From Aeromicrobium stalagmiti (lineage in GTDB: Bacteria; Actinomycetota; Actinomycetes; Propionibacteriales; Nocardioidaceae): 64,000 bases of DNA. Of the stretch, positions 55,333-64,000 are shown in pieces. The stretch is from the NCBI RefSeq assembly GCF_013283745.1, contig NZ_JABSTZ010000001.1, positions 1,382,406 through 1,446,405 of the forward strand, in the 5' to 3' direction. Each line of letters begins with the position of its first letter. Position 1 is the stretch's first letter. The translations under genes were made by a program, and so were the position numbers. Under the pieces are notes generated by a model that did not search any database, was not told the DNA's origin, and worked only from the letters and a program-made list of their open reading frames with translations.

Positions 55333-57708
55333 ATGACCGATGACGACGGCACGGCCGCCAGCCCGACCTCACCGAGCACGCCACCGACTACAACACCACC
55401 GACCGCCACACCACCGAGCACGCCGCCTCAACCCTCAAGCGACATCTGGACCACGCTCGACGTCACTCCCACCGGTCTGGTCTCAGCGCTGCGGGTCGGC
55501 GCCATGGCCTATGCCGTGGCGTGGGTCGCCGGACTTGCGACCACGCTCCTGGCGATCGGGGTCGCGCAGCTCGAGGACGCCGGCGCCGACGTGTCGTACT
55601 GGTGGCTGCTCACGGCGCCCGGACAGATCGTGGCGATGGCGTTCCGCAGCCCAGCGGTGCTCTCGGCGAGCTCGGGCGGCGACGACTATGCCTTCACCGG
55701 GACGTTCGCCACCACGGCGCCGATCCTCACGATCCTGGCCATCGCGCTGGTGGCGGTCTTCCGATTGTCCCGACGTGACGAGTCGGCATCGCCGACCACG
55801 TCGACGACGGGCGCGGTGAGCCTCGCCGCCGCGACCGCGGTGTCGTTCGTCGCGATCGGCTGGCTGCTGGCCTTCGTGCTCAAGGTCTCCTACTCCGAGG
55901 GCGGCGACGGCACGTCGATCGGGGCGGGTCGGATCGAGCTCGTGCTCTTCGGCCTGCTCGGCGTGACGGTCACGGCCCTTCTGGGCCGCCGGGCCTGGAG
56001 CACGTGGCCGAGCGCGGCCTCGATCCCGCTCGCTGCCCGCGGTGCGTGGCGGGGAGTGCTGACGCACCTCGTGGTGTTCTCGGCGCTCACGATCCCCGCC
56101 GCGGTGATCTGGCTGGTGATCGAGGGCGATGCGAGCCTGCTGATCGCCGTTCCGGCCGCTGCCGGAAACGTCGTGGTCTATGCCCTCACGCTGGGACACC
56201 TCGGTGCGCTGCGGTTCGCGGGCGCCGGTGAGTTCCTCGGCGAGTCGGAGGGCGACTCCGACCATCTCTGGCTGTTCTCCGACGGCGTCGACGCCATCTT
56301 CTGGCTGCTGCTCGCCTTCGCCGTCGTGGCGACCCTCGCCGCCTCCGTGGTCCTGCACGAACGAGGCAAGGCGGCGCCGCGGACGACGTCCCACTGGGTC
56401 TGGGCCGCGGTCGTGTACGGACTCGTCGGTGGTGCGCTCACCTTCCTCGGCACGGCGTCGACGGGGGTCGGATCGTCGTTCGGGGCGAGCGGCTCCGCAT
56501 CGTTCGGCCCGGCGATCTGGTTCGTGCTCGTGCTCGCCGCCTGGGGCGCGCTGGCCGAGCTGCTCGCGCGCACCGTCGCGCCGGCGCTCGCGGGCGCCCT
56601 GCCGCCGGCCTGGGTGGAGCGGGCGGTCGGCAAGCCTGCCGAGATCGCCGTCGCGCCGGCCCCCACCGGGACAGCAGCGACGGCGCAGGCCTCCACCGGT
56701 CCCGCAGTCGTCCCGCCCACGGCACCGGCCGCTCCGCTGGACCCCCGCACGCGCAAGATCCTCGTCGGGATCGCCGGCCTCGCCGTGCTGGCTGTCGTCG
56801 CGGTGGTCGGGGTCTCGGTCGCGAACGGCTTCTTCTTCGGCCCTGAGAAGCAGGTCAAGGAGTACTTCGCGGCGCTCGAGGCGGGGGACGGCGAGAAGGC
56901 GCTCGACCTGGCCCGCCTCGACTTCTCGGACGACGAGCGGGCGCTGCTGACGGCCGACGTGATCGGCGAGGGTGGCATCACCGACGTCGAGATCGGCGAC
57001 GTCGAGACGCGGGGCGATCTGGCGGAGGTCACCGTCGACTACCAGCTCGACGGGGCCGACCAGAGCCAGGACGTCACGCTGCGGAAGTCGGGCTCGCGCT
57101 TCGTCGTCTTCGACGAGTGGGAGCTGGTCGATCCCGAGCTCGGATCGGTGTCGCTCACGGCTCCCGGCGCCACCGGGCTCACCGTCAACGGCGAGCAGGT
57201 CGACGTCTCCGGGCTCGACGACGGCGTCACGCTGCCGGTCTTCCCCGGGCGCTACGACATCGAGCCGGTCGGCGACTCCGACCTCATCGTGTACGAGCCG
57301 CAGGACGCCTCGATCGGCACGGACGACGAGTACCTCGACTTCGAGGCCGCGCCGTCGGACGCCCTGGTCACCGAGGTCACCACCCAGGCATCGGCCTATC
57401 TGGACGAGTGCATCTCGCGGCGTGAGGCAGACCCGGACGGCTGCCCCAACGAGACGTACGGCTTCGACCTGGAAGACGTGAAGTGGACGCTCAGCGACCC
57501 GCCGACCTATGCCGTCGAGTCGGACTTCTCGGGCGGGTGGCGCTTCACAACCTCCGTGCAGGGGTCGGCCACGGTCACCGCCAAGGCGCCGTCGTTCATC
57601 GACGGCGAGCCGGCCGAGGACTACAAGGACACGGTGCCGATCGACCTGTCGGGCACGGTCTCGATCGACGGCGGGACCGTCACGATCAAGGTCGACGACT
57701 ACTACTGA
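55333..57708 (+). CDS. Large membrane protein with extracytoplasmic C-terminal domain
   Basis: Protein of 791 aa, not recognised as a whole. Residues about 8-45 are rich in Pro, Thr and Ser. About nine to ten hydrophobic helices lie between 60 and 440. A low-complexity Ala/Pro linker precedes one more helix (about 478-500), then about 290 hydrophilic residues. This part begins with KEYFAALEAGDGEKALDLAR, which looks like an NTF2-like DUF4878 fold, and includes YLDECISRREADPDGC near the end. AGGGGGACC precedes the ATG; a GTG at 55309 is an alternative start. Confidence 0.7.
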   Translation: MTDDDGTAASPTSPSTPPTTTPPTATPPSTPPQPSSDIWTTLDVTPTGLVSALRVGAMAYAVAWVAGLATTLLAIGVAQLEDAGADVSYWWLLTAPGQIVAMAFRSPAVLSASSGGDDYAFTGTFATTAPILTILAIALVAVFRLSRRDESASPTTSTTGAVSLAAATAVSFVAIGWLLAFVLKVSYSEGGDGTSIGAGRIELVLFGLLGVTVTALLGRRAWSTWPSAASIPLAARGAWRGVLTHLVVFSALTIPAAVIWLVIEGDASLLIAVPAAAGNVVVYALTLGHLGALRFAGAGEFLGESEGDSDHLWLFSDGVDAIFWLLLAFAVVATLAASVVLHERGKAAPRTTSHWVWAAVVYGLVGGALTFLGTASTGVGSSFGASGSASFGPAIWFVLVLAAWGALAELLARTVAPALAGALPPAWVERAVGKPAEIAVAPAPTGTAATAQASTGPAVVPPTAPAAPLDPRTRKILVGIAGLAVLAVVAVVGVSVANGFFFGPEKQVKEYFAALEAGDGEKALDLARLDFSDDERALLTADVIGEGGITDVEIGDVETRGDLAEVTVDYQLDGADQSQDVTLRKSGSRFVVFDEWELVDPELGSVSLTAPGATGLTVNGEQVDVSGLDDGVTLPVFPGRYDIEPVGDSDLIVYEPQDASIGTDDEYLDFEAAPSDALVTEVTTQASAYLDECISRREADPDGCPNETYGFDLEDVKWTLSDPPTYAVESDFSGGWRFTTSVQGSATVTAKAPSFIDGEPAEDYKDTVPIDLSGTVSIDGGTVTIKVDDYY

Positions 57709-57715
57709 CGCCGCG

Positions 57716-58702
57716 CTATCTCCGGTGCCGGTCGTTGCGCCGCGACGCCACGACGGAGGCCTGCCGGCGCAGACCCTCGACGCGGCCGAACAGCCGACGG
57801 TCCGGGCCGGTGGGGGCCGTCAGCGACAGCTCGCGCAGCCACGCGAGCATGTCGCGGGCGGACGCCTTCTGGGCGCGCAGCCGTCCCGGCTCGATCAGGC
57901 TGCGCCGCTTGACCAGGACGGGGTTGGTGTTGATCTCCCACACCTGCAGGCGCCCCTCGTGGAAGCCGTAGTCGACGCGGCCGTAGTCGAGACCGGCGAG
58001 CGCGAAGACGTCCTCGATCTGGTCGCGATGTGGGAACTCGGCGAGGTAGGCGCGCTCCTCCTCGATCATCGGCCGGGTGATCAGGTCGGAGTGCTTGGTG
58101 ACCCACTGCTCGCTGAAGAAGACGTGGCGGGGGAAGAGGCGGTCGCCGATCTTCTGCGCGGAGTACTTGCGGAACAGGCCGTCGTCGCTGCGCACGTCGA
58201 GCTGCTCGATCACGAGCAGCTGGTCACGCGACGTCCGACGTCGGCCGCGCGCGACGTCGGCGAGTCGGCGGTCGAGCTCGTCGCGTGACCGGACGGGGTC
58301 GCCGACGCTGCCGCCGTGGTCGTTCTCCCAGCGGACGAACGCCGGGAACCGCAGGTCGTCGGGCACGTCGGCGGCGCGGAACGCGCGGTAGTCGTTGATG
58401 CCGGCGCGGGTGAGGGCCTGGTTGAGGCCGAGGCGGCCGGTCCACCGACCCGGGGAGTTGAGCACGGCGTACGACTCGGGGTGCTCGACGAGCCGGTCGT
58501 GGAACGTCCGTGCGAGGGTGAGCTCGGACGGGGTGAGCCGCTCGAAGTCGCTCAGCAGGTGCAGGCCGGCCGGGACGGGGCGGTGCAGGGCGAGGTCCTC
58601 GTAGGGGGTCACGGTGAGGGGAACGGTGCCGGCCTTGTCCCACGACGCCAGGAACTTCTCGACCAGGAAGGTGAACCTGCGGGTCGTGTGGACGTGGATC
58701 AC
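57716..58702 (-). CDS. ATP-grasp-like protein of unknown substrate
   Basis: Protein of 328 aa. The C-terminal [24 protein letters not shown] (split: [10 protein letters not shown], then [11 protein letters not shown], about 265) has the Mg-binding E-x-N of ATP-grasp enzymes, and mid-region [15 protein letters not shown] and [10 protein letters not shown] fit the grasp fold. No partner substrate domain is recognised. The GTG start overlaps the stop of the upstream NTF2-like gene by 4 bases, so they form a two-gene unit. It may ligate or phosphorylate a small molecule. Confidence 0.6.
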   Translation of the reverse strand: MIHVHTTRRFTFLVEKFLASWDKAGTVPLTVTPYEDLALHRPVPAGLHLLSDFERLTPSELTLARTFHDRLVEHPESYAVLNSPGRWTGRLGLNQALTRAGINDYRAFRAADVPDDLRFPAFVRWENDHGGSVGDPVRSRDELDRRLADVARGRRRTSRDQLLVIEQLDVRSDDGLFRKYSAQKIGDRLFPRHVFFSEQWVTKHSDLITRPMIEEERAYLAEFPHRDQIEDVFALAGLDYGRVDYGFHEGRLQVWEINTNPVLVKRRSLIEPGRLRAQKASARDMLAWLRELSLTAPTGPDRRLFGRVEGLRRQASVVASRRNDRHRR

Positions 58703-59109
58703 GCGAGCGTCCCGGGGACCATCGAGAAGTGGGTGTGGACGGCGCGCAGGGTGTCGTCCGCGCTGCTGAGGACGATCGTGGCGCGGCCCTCACGACGCCG
58801 GCGCGACCCGTCGGGCTCGAGCCCGTCCGAGCCCCACTCGGCCATCACGACGAGCAGCTCACCGTCCGACCACGACGTCGCGGCGTCGGTGTCGAACGCG
58901 AAGTCCCCGGTGCGATCCCACACGCCTCGCCACTGCTCGCGCTCGAGCTCGTCGAGGCTGACGTAGCGGGCGGCGACGGTGCCGAAACCCTCCGCGTCGT
59001 CGGTGCAGAGTGCGCGGCCGGCTGCGTAGTCGCGGCTGCGCACCGCGGCGGCGAATGCCTCGAGCCACTCACGGACCACGGGTGGGGTGGTCGAGGGCGA
59101 GGCAGGCAC
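58699..59109 (-). CDS. NTF2/SnoaL-like small protein
   Basis: Protein of 136 aa. The start [20 protein letters not shown] and the later [20 protein letters not shown] are typical of SnoaL/DUF4440-type NTF2 folds. The GTG start lies 6 bases after a minus-strand CATAAT (59116-59121). It is divergent from the second nuo cluster and co-directional with the ATP-grasp-like gene. Function unknown. Confidence 0.7.
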   Translation of the reverse strand: MPASPSTTPPVVREWLEAFAAAVRSRDYAAGRALCTDDAEGFGTVAARYVSLDELEREQWRGVWDRTGDFAFDTDAATSWSDGELLVVMAEWGSDGLEPDGSRRRREGRATIVLSSADDTLRAVHTHFSMVPGTLA

Positions 59110-59115
59110 GCGCTC

Positions 59116-59194
59116 ATTATGGCGGCAGGCCGCCGAACGGTCTCGCGCTTCACCGTGACAGATCGAGCCGGACGGCAGTGCCACGCCCTAGAGT
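59116..59194. promoter_or_regulatory. Divergent promoters of the NTF2-like gene and nuoA2
   Basis: On the minus strand, CATAAT (59116-59121) is 6 bases from the GTG at 59109. On the plus strand, TAGAGT (59189-59194) is 6 bases from the ATG of nuoA2 at 59201. No Rex-like palindrome like that before nuoA1 is visible here. Confidence 0.45.
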
Positions 59195-59200
59195 GGGCCT

Positions 59201-59584
59201 ATGCGCGCCTACCTGGACGACACCTATCTGGAGGGCTACCTCCCGGTCGGCGTCATCATCCTGGTGGGCATCGGCCTCGCCGCCGCGATGCTCGGTGTCA
59301 ACCGGCTGATGCGCCCGCAGGTCGCGTCGCGCGAGAAGGCGACGACCTACGAGTCGGGTGTCGACCCGGTCGGCGACGGCTGGTCGCAGTCGACGGTCCG
59401 CTACTACGTCTACGCGTTCCTCTACGTGATCTTCGCGGTCGACGCGGTGTTCCTGTTCCCGTGGGCGGTCGTGCTGGAGGAGATCGGTGCCGCCGCCGCG
59501 GTCGAGATGGGCATCTTCATCGGCATCCTCGTGGTGGGCCTCGCCTACGCCTGGCGCAAGGGGGTCCTGTCGTGGACGTCGTAG
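59201..59584 (+). CDS. nuoA: NADH-quinone oxidoreductase subunit A, second copy
   Basis: Three-helix membrane subunit of 127 aa. [20 protein letters not shown] (about 46) has the conserved loop, and [18 protein letters not shown] the second helix. It differs clearly from NuoA1. First gene of a second, reduced nuo cluster, with a leaderless-type start. It overlaps nuoB2 by 13 bases. Confidence 0.92.
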   Translation: MRAYLDDTYLEGYLPVGVIILVGIGLAAAMLGVNRLMRPQVASREKATTYESGVDPVGDGWSQSTVRYYVYAFLYVIFAVDAVFLFPWAVVLEEIGAAAAVEMGIFIGILVVGLAYAWRKGVLSWTS

Positions 59585-60156
59585 GCGCCGTCGACCTGCC
59601 CATGCCCACCGTCGCACCGTCGACGCTCGGCGTCGGGTCGCAGGTCGCGCCCAAGCCGGCCCGCTACCTGCTCAACTGGGGCCGCAAGTACTCCCTCTGG
59701 GTCTTCAACTTCGGCCTCGCCTGCTGCGCGATCGAGTTCATCGCGACGTCGATGTCGCGCCACGACTTCATCCGCCTCGGCGTCATCCCGTTCGCTCCGG
59801 GCCCGCGCCAGGCCGACCTCATGGTGGTCTCCGGCACGGTGACCGACAAGATGGCGCCGGCCATCAAGCGTCTCTACGACCAGATGCCCGAGCCGAAGTA
59901 CGTCATCAGCTTCGGCTCGTGCGCCAACTCCGGCGGTCCCTACTGGGACTCCTACTCCGTCACCAAGGGCGTCGACCAGATCATCCCCGTCGACGTCTAC
60001 GTGCCGGGCTGCCCGCCGCGCCCCGAGGCGCTGCTCAACGGCATCGTCACGTTGCAGGACAAGATCGCGGGCGAGAACCTCTCCGAGCGCTACTCCCGGT
60101 CCACCACGTCGCTGCTGTCGCCGCGCGTCGTGGCGCCCCCGGCGGTCGATCAGTGA
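59572..60156 (+). CDS. nuoB: NADH-quinone oxidoreductase subunit B, second copy
   Basis: N2-cluster subunit of 194 aa. [13 protein letters not shown] (about 45), [14 protein letters not shown] (about 115) and PGCPPRPEA (about 144) keep all cluster cysteines, so the protein should carry the 4Fe-4S centre. The GTG start at 59572 is preceded by AAGGGGG; an ATG at 59602 is an alternative. It overlaps nuoC2 by 4 bases. Confidence 0.92.
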   Translation: MDVVGAVDLPMPTVAPSTLGVGSQVAPKPARYLLNWGRKYSLWVFNFGLACCAIEFIATSMSRHDFIRLGVIPFAPGPRQADLMVVSGTVTDKMAPAIKRLYDQMPEPKYVISFGSCANSGGPYWDSYSVTKGVDQIIPVDVYVPGCPPRPEALLNGIVTLQDKIAGENLSERYSRSTTSLLSPRVVAPPAVDQ

Positions 60157-60674
60157 CGATCGAGGCCAACGCCTTCGGCCCGCCCCACCGCGTCGTCGAG
60201 GTCGAGGGCTGGCACGACGCCGTCGCCGGGCTCAAGCGTGATGGCTACACCTACTTCGACTGGCTGTCGGCGGTCGACGAGCACCCCGACGGGTTCCGGC
60301 TGGTCGTGCACCTGGCCCGTCTCGAGCCGGCGCTCGACCACCTGTTGCTGGTGACCTATCTCGACCGCGAGGCGCCGAGCGTCGCCTCGATCGCCGACGT
60401 CTTTGCCGGAGCGGCGTGGCACGAGCGCGAGACCCACGAGATGTTCGGCATCTCGTTCGGCGTCGACCTCGAACCGCTGCTGCTGCCCGACGGGTTCGAG
60501 GGGCATCCGCTGCGCAAGGAGTTCGTCCTCGCCTCCCGCGTCGCCAAGCCGTGGCCGGGTGCGAAGGAGCCCGGCGAGAGCGACTCCGACTCGTCGCACT
60601 CGCCGAGCCGGCGCCGGGTCAAGCCGCCGGGCGTCCCCGACGACTGGGTGCAGGAGCGAGGCGTCGATGGGTGA
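60153..60674 (+). CDS. nuoC: NADH-quinone oxidoreductase subunit C, second copy
   Basis: Peripheral subunit of 173 aa, shorter than NuoC1 (249). [20 protein letters not shown] (about 90) and [15 protein letters not shown] match the NuoC signature. The C-terminal tail is charged ([15 protein letters not shown]). Its stop overlaps the nuoH2 start by 8 bases, so no nuoD can lie between. NuoD would normally bind this protein. Confidence 0.88.
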   Translation: MTIEANAFGPPHRVVEVEGWHDAVAGLKRDGYTYFDWLSAVDEHPDGFRLVVHLARLEPALDHLLLVTYLDREAPSVASIADVFAGAAWHERETHEMFGISFGVDLEPLLLPDGFEGHPLRKEFVLASRVAKPWPGAKEPGESDSDSSHSPSRRRVKPPGVPDDWVQERGVDG

Positions 60675-61635
60675 GCTGCTCGACGCCGTCCTGCGGTGCC
60701 TGATCGTCCTCGGTGCGTTCCTGACGCTGCCGCTGCTGGTGGGCCAGATGGAGCACAAGGCGATGGCGCACATGCAGAGCCGGGTCGGGCCGATGGCCGC
60801 CGGCGGTTTTCACGGGTGGGCTCAGCTGGTCGCCGACGGCATCAAGTTCGTGCAGAAGGAGAGCATCACGCCGGCTGCGGCGGACCGTCGCGTGTTCGAG
60901 CTCGCTCCGGCCGTCGCCCTCGTGCCCTACCTCGTCGCGATGCTCGCGATCCCGCTCGGACCGTTCTTCGGCCAGACCAACCTCATCGGTCAGGACCTCG
61001 ACCTCGGACTGTTCTTCGTCCTCGCGGCCATGAGCGTCGGCGTGCTCGGCACCCTCATGGGTGGTCTCGGCAGCGGCAACAAGTACTCCTACATCGGCGG
61101 CATGCGGGTCGCCGCGCAGCTCATGTCGTACGAGCTGCCGATGGTGCTGGCCGCGGCGAGCGTCGCGATGGCCGCCGGCACGCTCTCGCTGGTCGGCATC
61201 GCCCAGGAGTGGGAGCCGTGGTGGCTGCTGACCCAGCTGCCCGGGCTCGTGGTGTTCTTCGTCGCCGGGCTGGCCGAGCTGCAGCGGCCCCCGTTCGACG
61301 CCCCGCTGGCCGACGCCGAGCTCGTGATGGGTCCGTTGACCGAGTACGGCGGCATGCGCTTCGCGATGTTCCTGCTGGCGGAGTACGCCGGCATCGTCGT
61401 CCTCGCGGCCCTGACGACGGTGCTGTTCCTCGGCGGGTGGGCCGGTCCGTGGTCCGACCACCTGGGCTGGGTGTGGTCGCTGCTGAAGATCGTGGCAGTC
61501 TCGTTCCTCGTGATCTGGGCGCGCGTGGCATATCCCCGCCTGCGCGAGGACCAGGTCAACGCGCTGGCGTGGAAGGTGCTGGTGCCGGTCGCGCTGGCGC
61601 AGGTCACCCTGACGACGGTGCTGGTGGTCGCATGA
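60667..61635 (+). CDS. nuoH: NADH-quinone oxidoreductase subunit H, second copy
   Basis: Quinone-tunnel membrane subunit of 322 aa, without the long tail of NuoH1. [20 protein letters not shown] (about 33) and [18 protein letters not shown] (about 207) match NuoH, with some departures from the NuoH1 loop ([14 protein letters not shown] becomes [14 protein letters not shown]). About eight helices. It overlaps nuoI2 by 4 bases. Confidence 0.92.
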   Translation: MGELLDAVLRCLIVLGAFLTLPLLVGQMEHKAMAHMQSRVGPMAAGGFHGWAQLVADGIKFVQKESITPAAADRRVFELAPAVALVPYLVAMLAIPLGPFFGQTNLIGQDLDLGLFFVLAAMSVGVLGTLMGGLGSGNKYSYIGGMRVAAQLMSYELPMVLAAASVAMAAGTLSLVGIAQEWEPWWLLTQLPGLVVFFVAGLAELQRPPFDAPLADAELVMGPLTEYGGMRFAMFLLAEYAGIVVLAALTTVLFLGGWAGPWSDHLGWVWSLLKIVAVSFLVIWARVAYPRLREDQVNALAWKVLVPVALAQVTLTTVLVVA

Positions 61636-62186
61636 GCGGGTCGTTCTGGGGCAAGGGCCTGCTGCAGGGACTCGCCGTCACGTGGCGCAACCTGACCCAC
61701 CGCAGCGTCACGGCGCACTATCCCGACGTCGAGCCCGACCTGCCACCGCGCAGCCGCGGCGTCATCGCCCTGCAGGAGGAGAATTGCACGTCCTGCATGC
61801 TGTGCGCCCGCGAGTGCCCGTCGTGGTGCATCACGATCGACTCCCACAAGGAGGTCATCCCGGCCGCGACCGAGGGCGGACGTGACCGCAGCCAGAACGT
61901 CCTCGACCAGTTCGACATCGACTACTCGATCTGCATGTACTGCTCGATCTGCATCGAGGTGTGCCCCTTCGACGCCCTGCACTGGTCGCCGGAGTTCGCC
62001 TATGCCGAGGGCGACCTCAAGGACCTCACGCACGACATGAACCGCCTGCGCACGTGGATGGACACGGTCCCGCCGCCGCAGCCGCTCGACCCCGGTGCGG
62101 AGCAGGGCAAGGAGCTCGACTCCTACCGTGCCTCGCAGGCAGCCGAGGCGGCCGAGGCGGCCCAGCCGGCCGAGGAGGAGTCGTGA
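61632..62186 (+). CDS. nuoI: NADH-quinone oxidoreductase subunit I, second copy
   Basis: Ferredoxin-like subunit of 184 aa. Both 4Fe-4S motifs are complete: [16 protein letters not shown] (about 53) and [16 protein letters not shown] (about 102). The C-terminus ends in an Ala/Glu-rich tail. Electrons could reach NuoB2 from here, but a NADH-oxidising module is absent from this cluster. Confidence 0.92.
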   Translation: MSGSFWGKGLLQGLAVTWRNLTHRSVTAHYPDVEPDLPPRSRGVIALQEENCTSCMLCARECPSWCITIDSHKEVIPAATEGGRDRSQNVLDQFDIDYSICMYCSICIEVCPFDALHWSPEFAYAEGDLKDLTHDMNRLRTWMDTVPPPQPLDPGAEQGKELDSYRASQAAEAAEAAQPAEEES

Positions 62187-62683
62187 CCCTCACCGAGATC
62201 GTGTTCCTCGTCTTCGCGGTCATCGCCGTCGGCTCGGCCCTGCTGTCGATGACGAGCGGCCAGCTCGTCCACGCCGCGCTCTGGCTGGTCGTGACCCTCG
62301 GGGCCGTGGCCGGCTGCTTCGTGCTGATGACCGCCGAGTTCGTCGCGTGGGTGCAGGTGCTCGTCTACGTCGGCTCGGTCGTCGTGCTCGTGATCTTCGC
62401 CCTGATGCTGACCCGCCAGCCGAGCGGTGCCCGGTCGGCCGAGGTCACGGGCAACCGTTGGGTGGCCGCGGTGCTGGGCGCCGCGGCAGCGATCGGGCTC
62501 GGCGCGACCATGGTGGCCGGTTTCGGCGGCGAGCAGATCGAGGGGCGCCGCATCGGCACCGCCGGGTCGATCGGCGACGCCCTCTTCAACGACTGGGTCC
62601 TCCCGTTCGAGATCCTCAGCGGCGTGCTGCTCGCCGCGCTGATCGGCGCCATCGTCATCTCGCGATCAGGGTCCGATCGCTGA
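62183..62683 (+). CDS. nuoJ: NADH-quinone oxidoreductase subunit J, second copy
   Basis: Membrane subunit of 166 aa, five helices, shorter than NuoJ1 because the soluble tail is missing. [20 protein letters not shown] (about 53) is the conserved helix. GTG start preceded by GAGGAGG and overlapping nuoI2. Confidence 0.91.
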   Translation: MTLTEIVFLVFAVIAVGSALLSMTSGQLVHAALWLVVTLGAVAGCFVLMTAEFVAWVQVLVYVGSVVVLVIFALMLTRQPSGARSAEVTGNRWVAAVLGAAAAIGLGATMVAGFGGEQIEGRRIGTAGSIGDALFNDWVLPFEILSGVLLAALIGAIVISRSGSDR

Positions 62684-62979
62684 TGCCGCTGCTCTATCCG
62701 CTGGTGCTGGCGTCCGCCCTCTTCGGCATCGGGCTCTACGGCGTCCTGGCCCGGCGCAACGCCGTCATGATGCTGCTCGGGGTCGAGCTGATGCTCAACG
62801 CCGTCAACCTCAACCTGGTCGCGTTCGACGCGTGGTTCGCCGACGTCGTGCACTCGGGGCAGGTGCTCACGCTGTTCACGATCACCCTCGCGGCCGCCGA
62901 GATCGGTCTCGGGCTGGCGATCATCCTGGCGCTGTTCCGTGCGCTGCGGACGGTCGACGTCGACGAGGTGGGCCGATGA
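62683..62979 (+). CDS. nuoK: NADH-quinone oxidoreductase subunit K, second copy
   Basis: MrpC-like subunit of 98 aa. The two conserved glutamates lie in [18 protein letters not shown] (about 31-48) and [16 protein letters not shown] (about 69-84). The start ATG shares a base with the nuoJ2 stop (TGATG). It overlaps nuoL2 by 4 bases. Confidence 0.91.
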   Translation: MPLLYPLVLASALFGIGLYGVLARRNAVMMLLGVELMLNAVNLNLVAFDAWFADVVHSGQVLTLFTITLAAAEIGLGLAIILALFRALRTVDVDEVGR

Positions 62980-64000
62980 GCCGCCGCTGGATCTATGTCG
63001 CCCTGACGGCGGCGCTCGCGACAGCCGCGTCGATCTGGGCGGTCCCGCGCCTGGACGAGCCGGGATGGTTCGCGTACGTCGGTCAGGGCGGCGCGGGGGA
63101 CGGCCCGCCGCTGCCGTCCCTGTCGCCCGACCTGTTCCTCTATCCGGTCAGCGCCCAGGTCGTGCTGCTCGCGGTCGGCGTCGGCCTGCTGGTGCAGATC
63201 TACTCGACCGCCTATCTGGGTCACCACCCGCGCTACCGGTCCTACGCCCTGATCATCATTCTGTTCCTCGTCGGCATGATCGCCGTCGTCGGCACGACCA
63301 ACCTCTGGGTGCTGCTCGTGGGCTGGGAGGTCATGGGGCTGTGCTCCTACCTGCTGATCGGCCACGAGTGGCAGACGGCTGAGGCGCGCGCCGGCGCCGC
63401 GAAGGCGTTCCTCGTCACCCGCGTCGCCGACCTGGGCCTCCTGCTCGCGATCCTGGTGATCGGCGAGACCTACGGGACGTACGACATCGTGGGCGCGCAG
63501 ATCGCCTCGTCGCAGGACGGTGTGGCGAGCTCGACGGCGATCGGTCTGCTCGTCCTCGTGGCTGTCGTCGGCAAGTCGGCGCAGTTCCCGCTGCAGACCT
63601 GGCTGCCCGACGCGATGCCCGGTCCGACGCCCATCACGGCGCTGATCCACGCCGCGACGATGGTCGCTGCCGGGGTCTATCTGGCCGCCCGCCTCTTCCC
63701 GTTCTACGCCGACTCGACCGTCGTGCTCACCGCCATGGCGGTCGTCGCCGGCATCACGATGCTGATGGGCGCGCTGTTCGCGCTGGTGCAGACCGACCTC
63801 AAGCGAGCACTGGCCTGGTCGACCGTCAGCCAGCTGGCGTTCATGTTCGCCGCGATCGCAGCCGGCGACCCCGAGGCGGGCACCGACCACCTGATCTCGC
63901 ACGGCGTGTTCAAGGCCCTGCTGTTCCTGGGCTGCGGCTGCCTCATGCATGCCGTCGGCTCGAGCGCTCTCGCGGCGATGGGCGGTCTTCGCCGGTCGAT
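62976..64000 (+). CDS. nuoL: NADH-quinone oxidoreductase subunit L, second copy (3' partial)
   Basis: Antiporter-like subunit; the frame is open to the window end, so 341 residues are visible. It starts [20 protein letters not shown]. The key glutamate is in [20 protein letters not shown] (about 113), and [20 protein letters not shown] (about 210) and [18 protein letters not shown] (about 306) carry the other channel residues. nuoM2 and nuoN2 probably follow beyond the window. Confidence 0.92.
   Translation, partial: MSRRWIYVALTAALATAASIWAVPRLDEPGWFAYVGQGGAGDGPPLPSLSPDLFLYPVSAQVVLLAVGVGLLVQIYSTAYLGHHPRYRSYALIIILFLVGMIAVVGTTNLWVLLVGWEVMGLCSYLLIGHEWQTAEARAGAAKAFLVTRVADLGLLLAILVIGETYGTYDIVGAQIASSQDGVASSTAIGLLVLVAVVGKSAQFPLQTWLPDAMPGPTPITALIHAATMVAAGVYLAARLFPFYADSTVVLTAMAVVAGITMLMGALFALVQTDLKRALAWSTVSQLAFMFAAIAAGDPEAGTDHLISHGVFKALLFLGCGCLMHAVGSSALAAMGGLRRS

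Noticed and set aside
60403-60667. Upstream extension of the nuoH2 frame, considered as a hidden nuoD remnant
   Set aside because: The extra residues are Arg/Ser-rich shadow of nuoC2 and contain no NuoD motif such as GPQHPSTHG.

Overview
The window is high-GC DNA with dense, mostly co-directional genes, many GTG starts, 4-base ATGA/GTGA overlaps and many start codons lying 6-8 bases downstream of a TANNNT hexamer (leaderless-type promoters). Together with a menaquinone pathway, a 14-gene nuo operon, a DUF222/HNH gene with an actinobacterial-type SOS box and REP-like palindromes, this points to an actinobacterium. Nocardioidaceae (Aeromicrobium/Nocardioides type) is my best guess from gene style; no marker gene proves it.

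Region 1 (1-10885) is a catabolic cluster: APC permease (5' end outside the window), GntR/UTRA regulator, choline-kinase-like phosphotransferase, FAD oxidoreductase fused to a GcvT domain, GntR/FadR regulator, glutamine-synthetase-like ligase, aldehyde dehydrogenase, SDR dehydrogenase and class-I amidotransferase-like gamma-glutamyl hydrolase. The set resembles a gamma-glutamylated-amine (Puu-like) route, but the kinase and the dimethylglycine/sarcosine-dehydrogenase-like enzyme make the substrate unclear. A shared AGACCTTATGG motif precedes two of the genes.

Region 2 (10927-20931) has an ABC-2 exporter pair, small membrane proteins, a Cds1-like PLP enzyme and a block of menaquinone genes (menA, menE, menC, menD) mixed with a phosphoesterase, an HTH-like protein and an NAD(P)-binding protein. 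Region 3 (21001-28823) has a GMC oxidoreductase/aldehyde dehydrogenase operon, a large LuxR-type ATPase regulator, repeat-rich spacers, a GDSL hydrolase and a ParB-like small protein. menF and menG are divergent at 28838-30914.

Region 4 (31187-46737) is a complete nuoA-N operon behind a palindrome that fits both the Rex and the CRP/GlxR consensus, followed by a polyprenyl diphosphate synthase. Menaquinone synthesis and its main user, complex I, are therefore neighbours; menB and menH are not in the window.

Region 5 (47772-58702) is a mixed stretch: a secreted Ig-like-repeat protein with two GGGAC/GTCCC palindromes upstream, a RarD-type transporter, a methyltransferase, an SDR, a TIGR02206-type membrane protein, an SOS-boxed DUF222/HNH nuclease, a large unknown membrane protein and an ATP-grasp-like protein. 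Region 6 (58699-64000) has a small NTF2-like gene divergent from a second nuo cluster, nuoA-B-C-H-I-J-K-L (continuing past the window), which passes directly from nuoC to nuoH with no nuoD, E, F or G.
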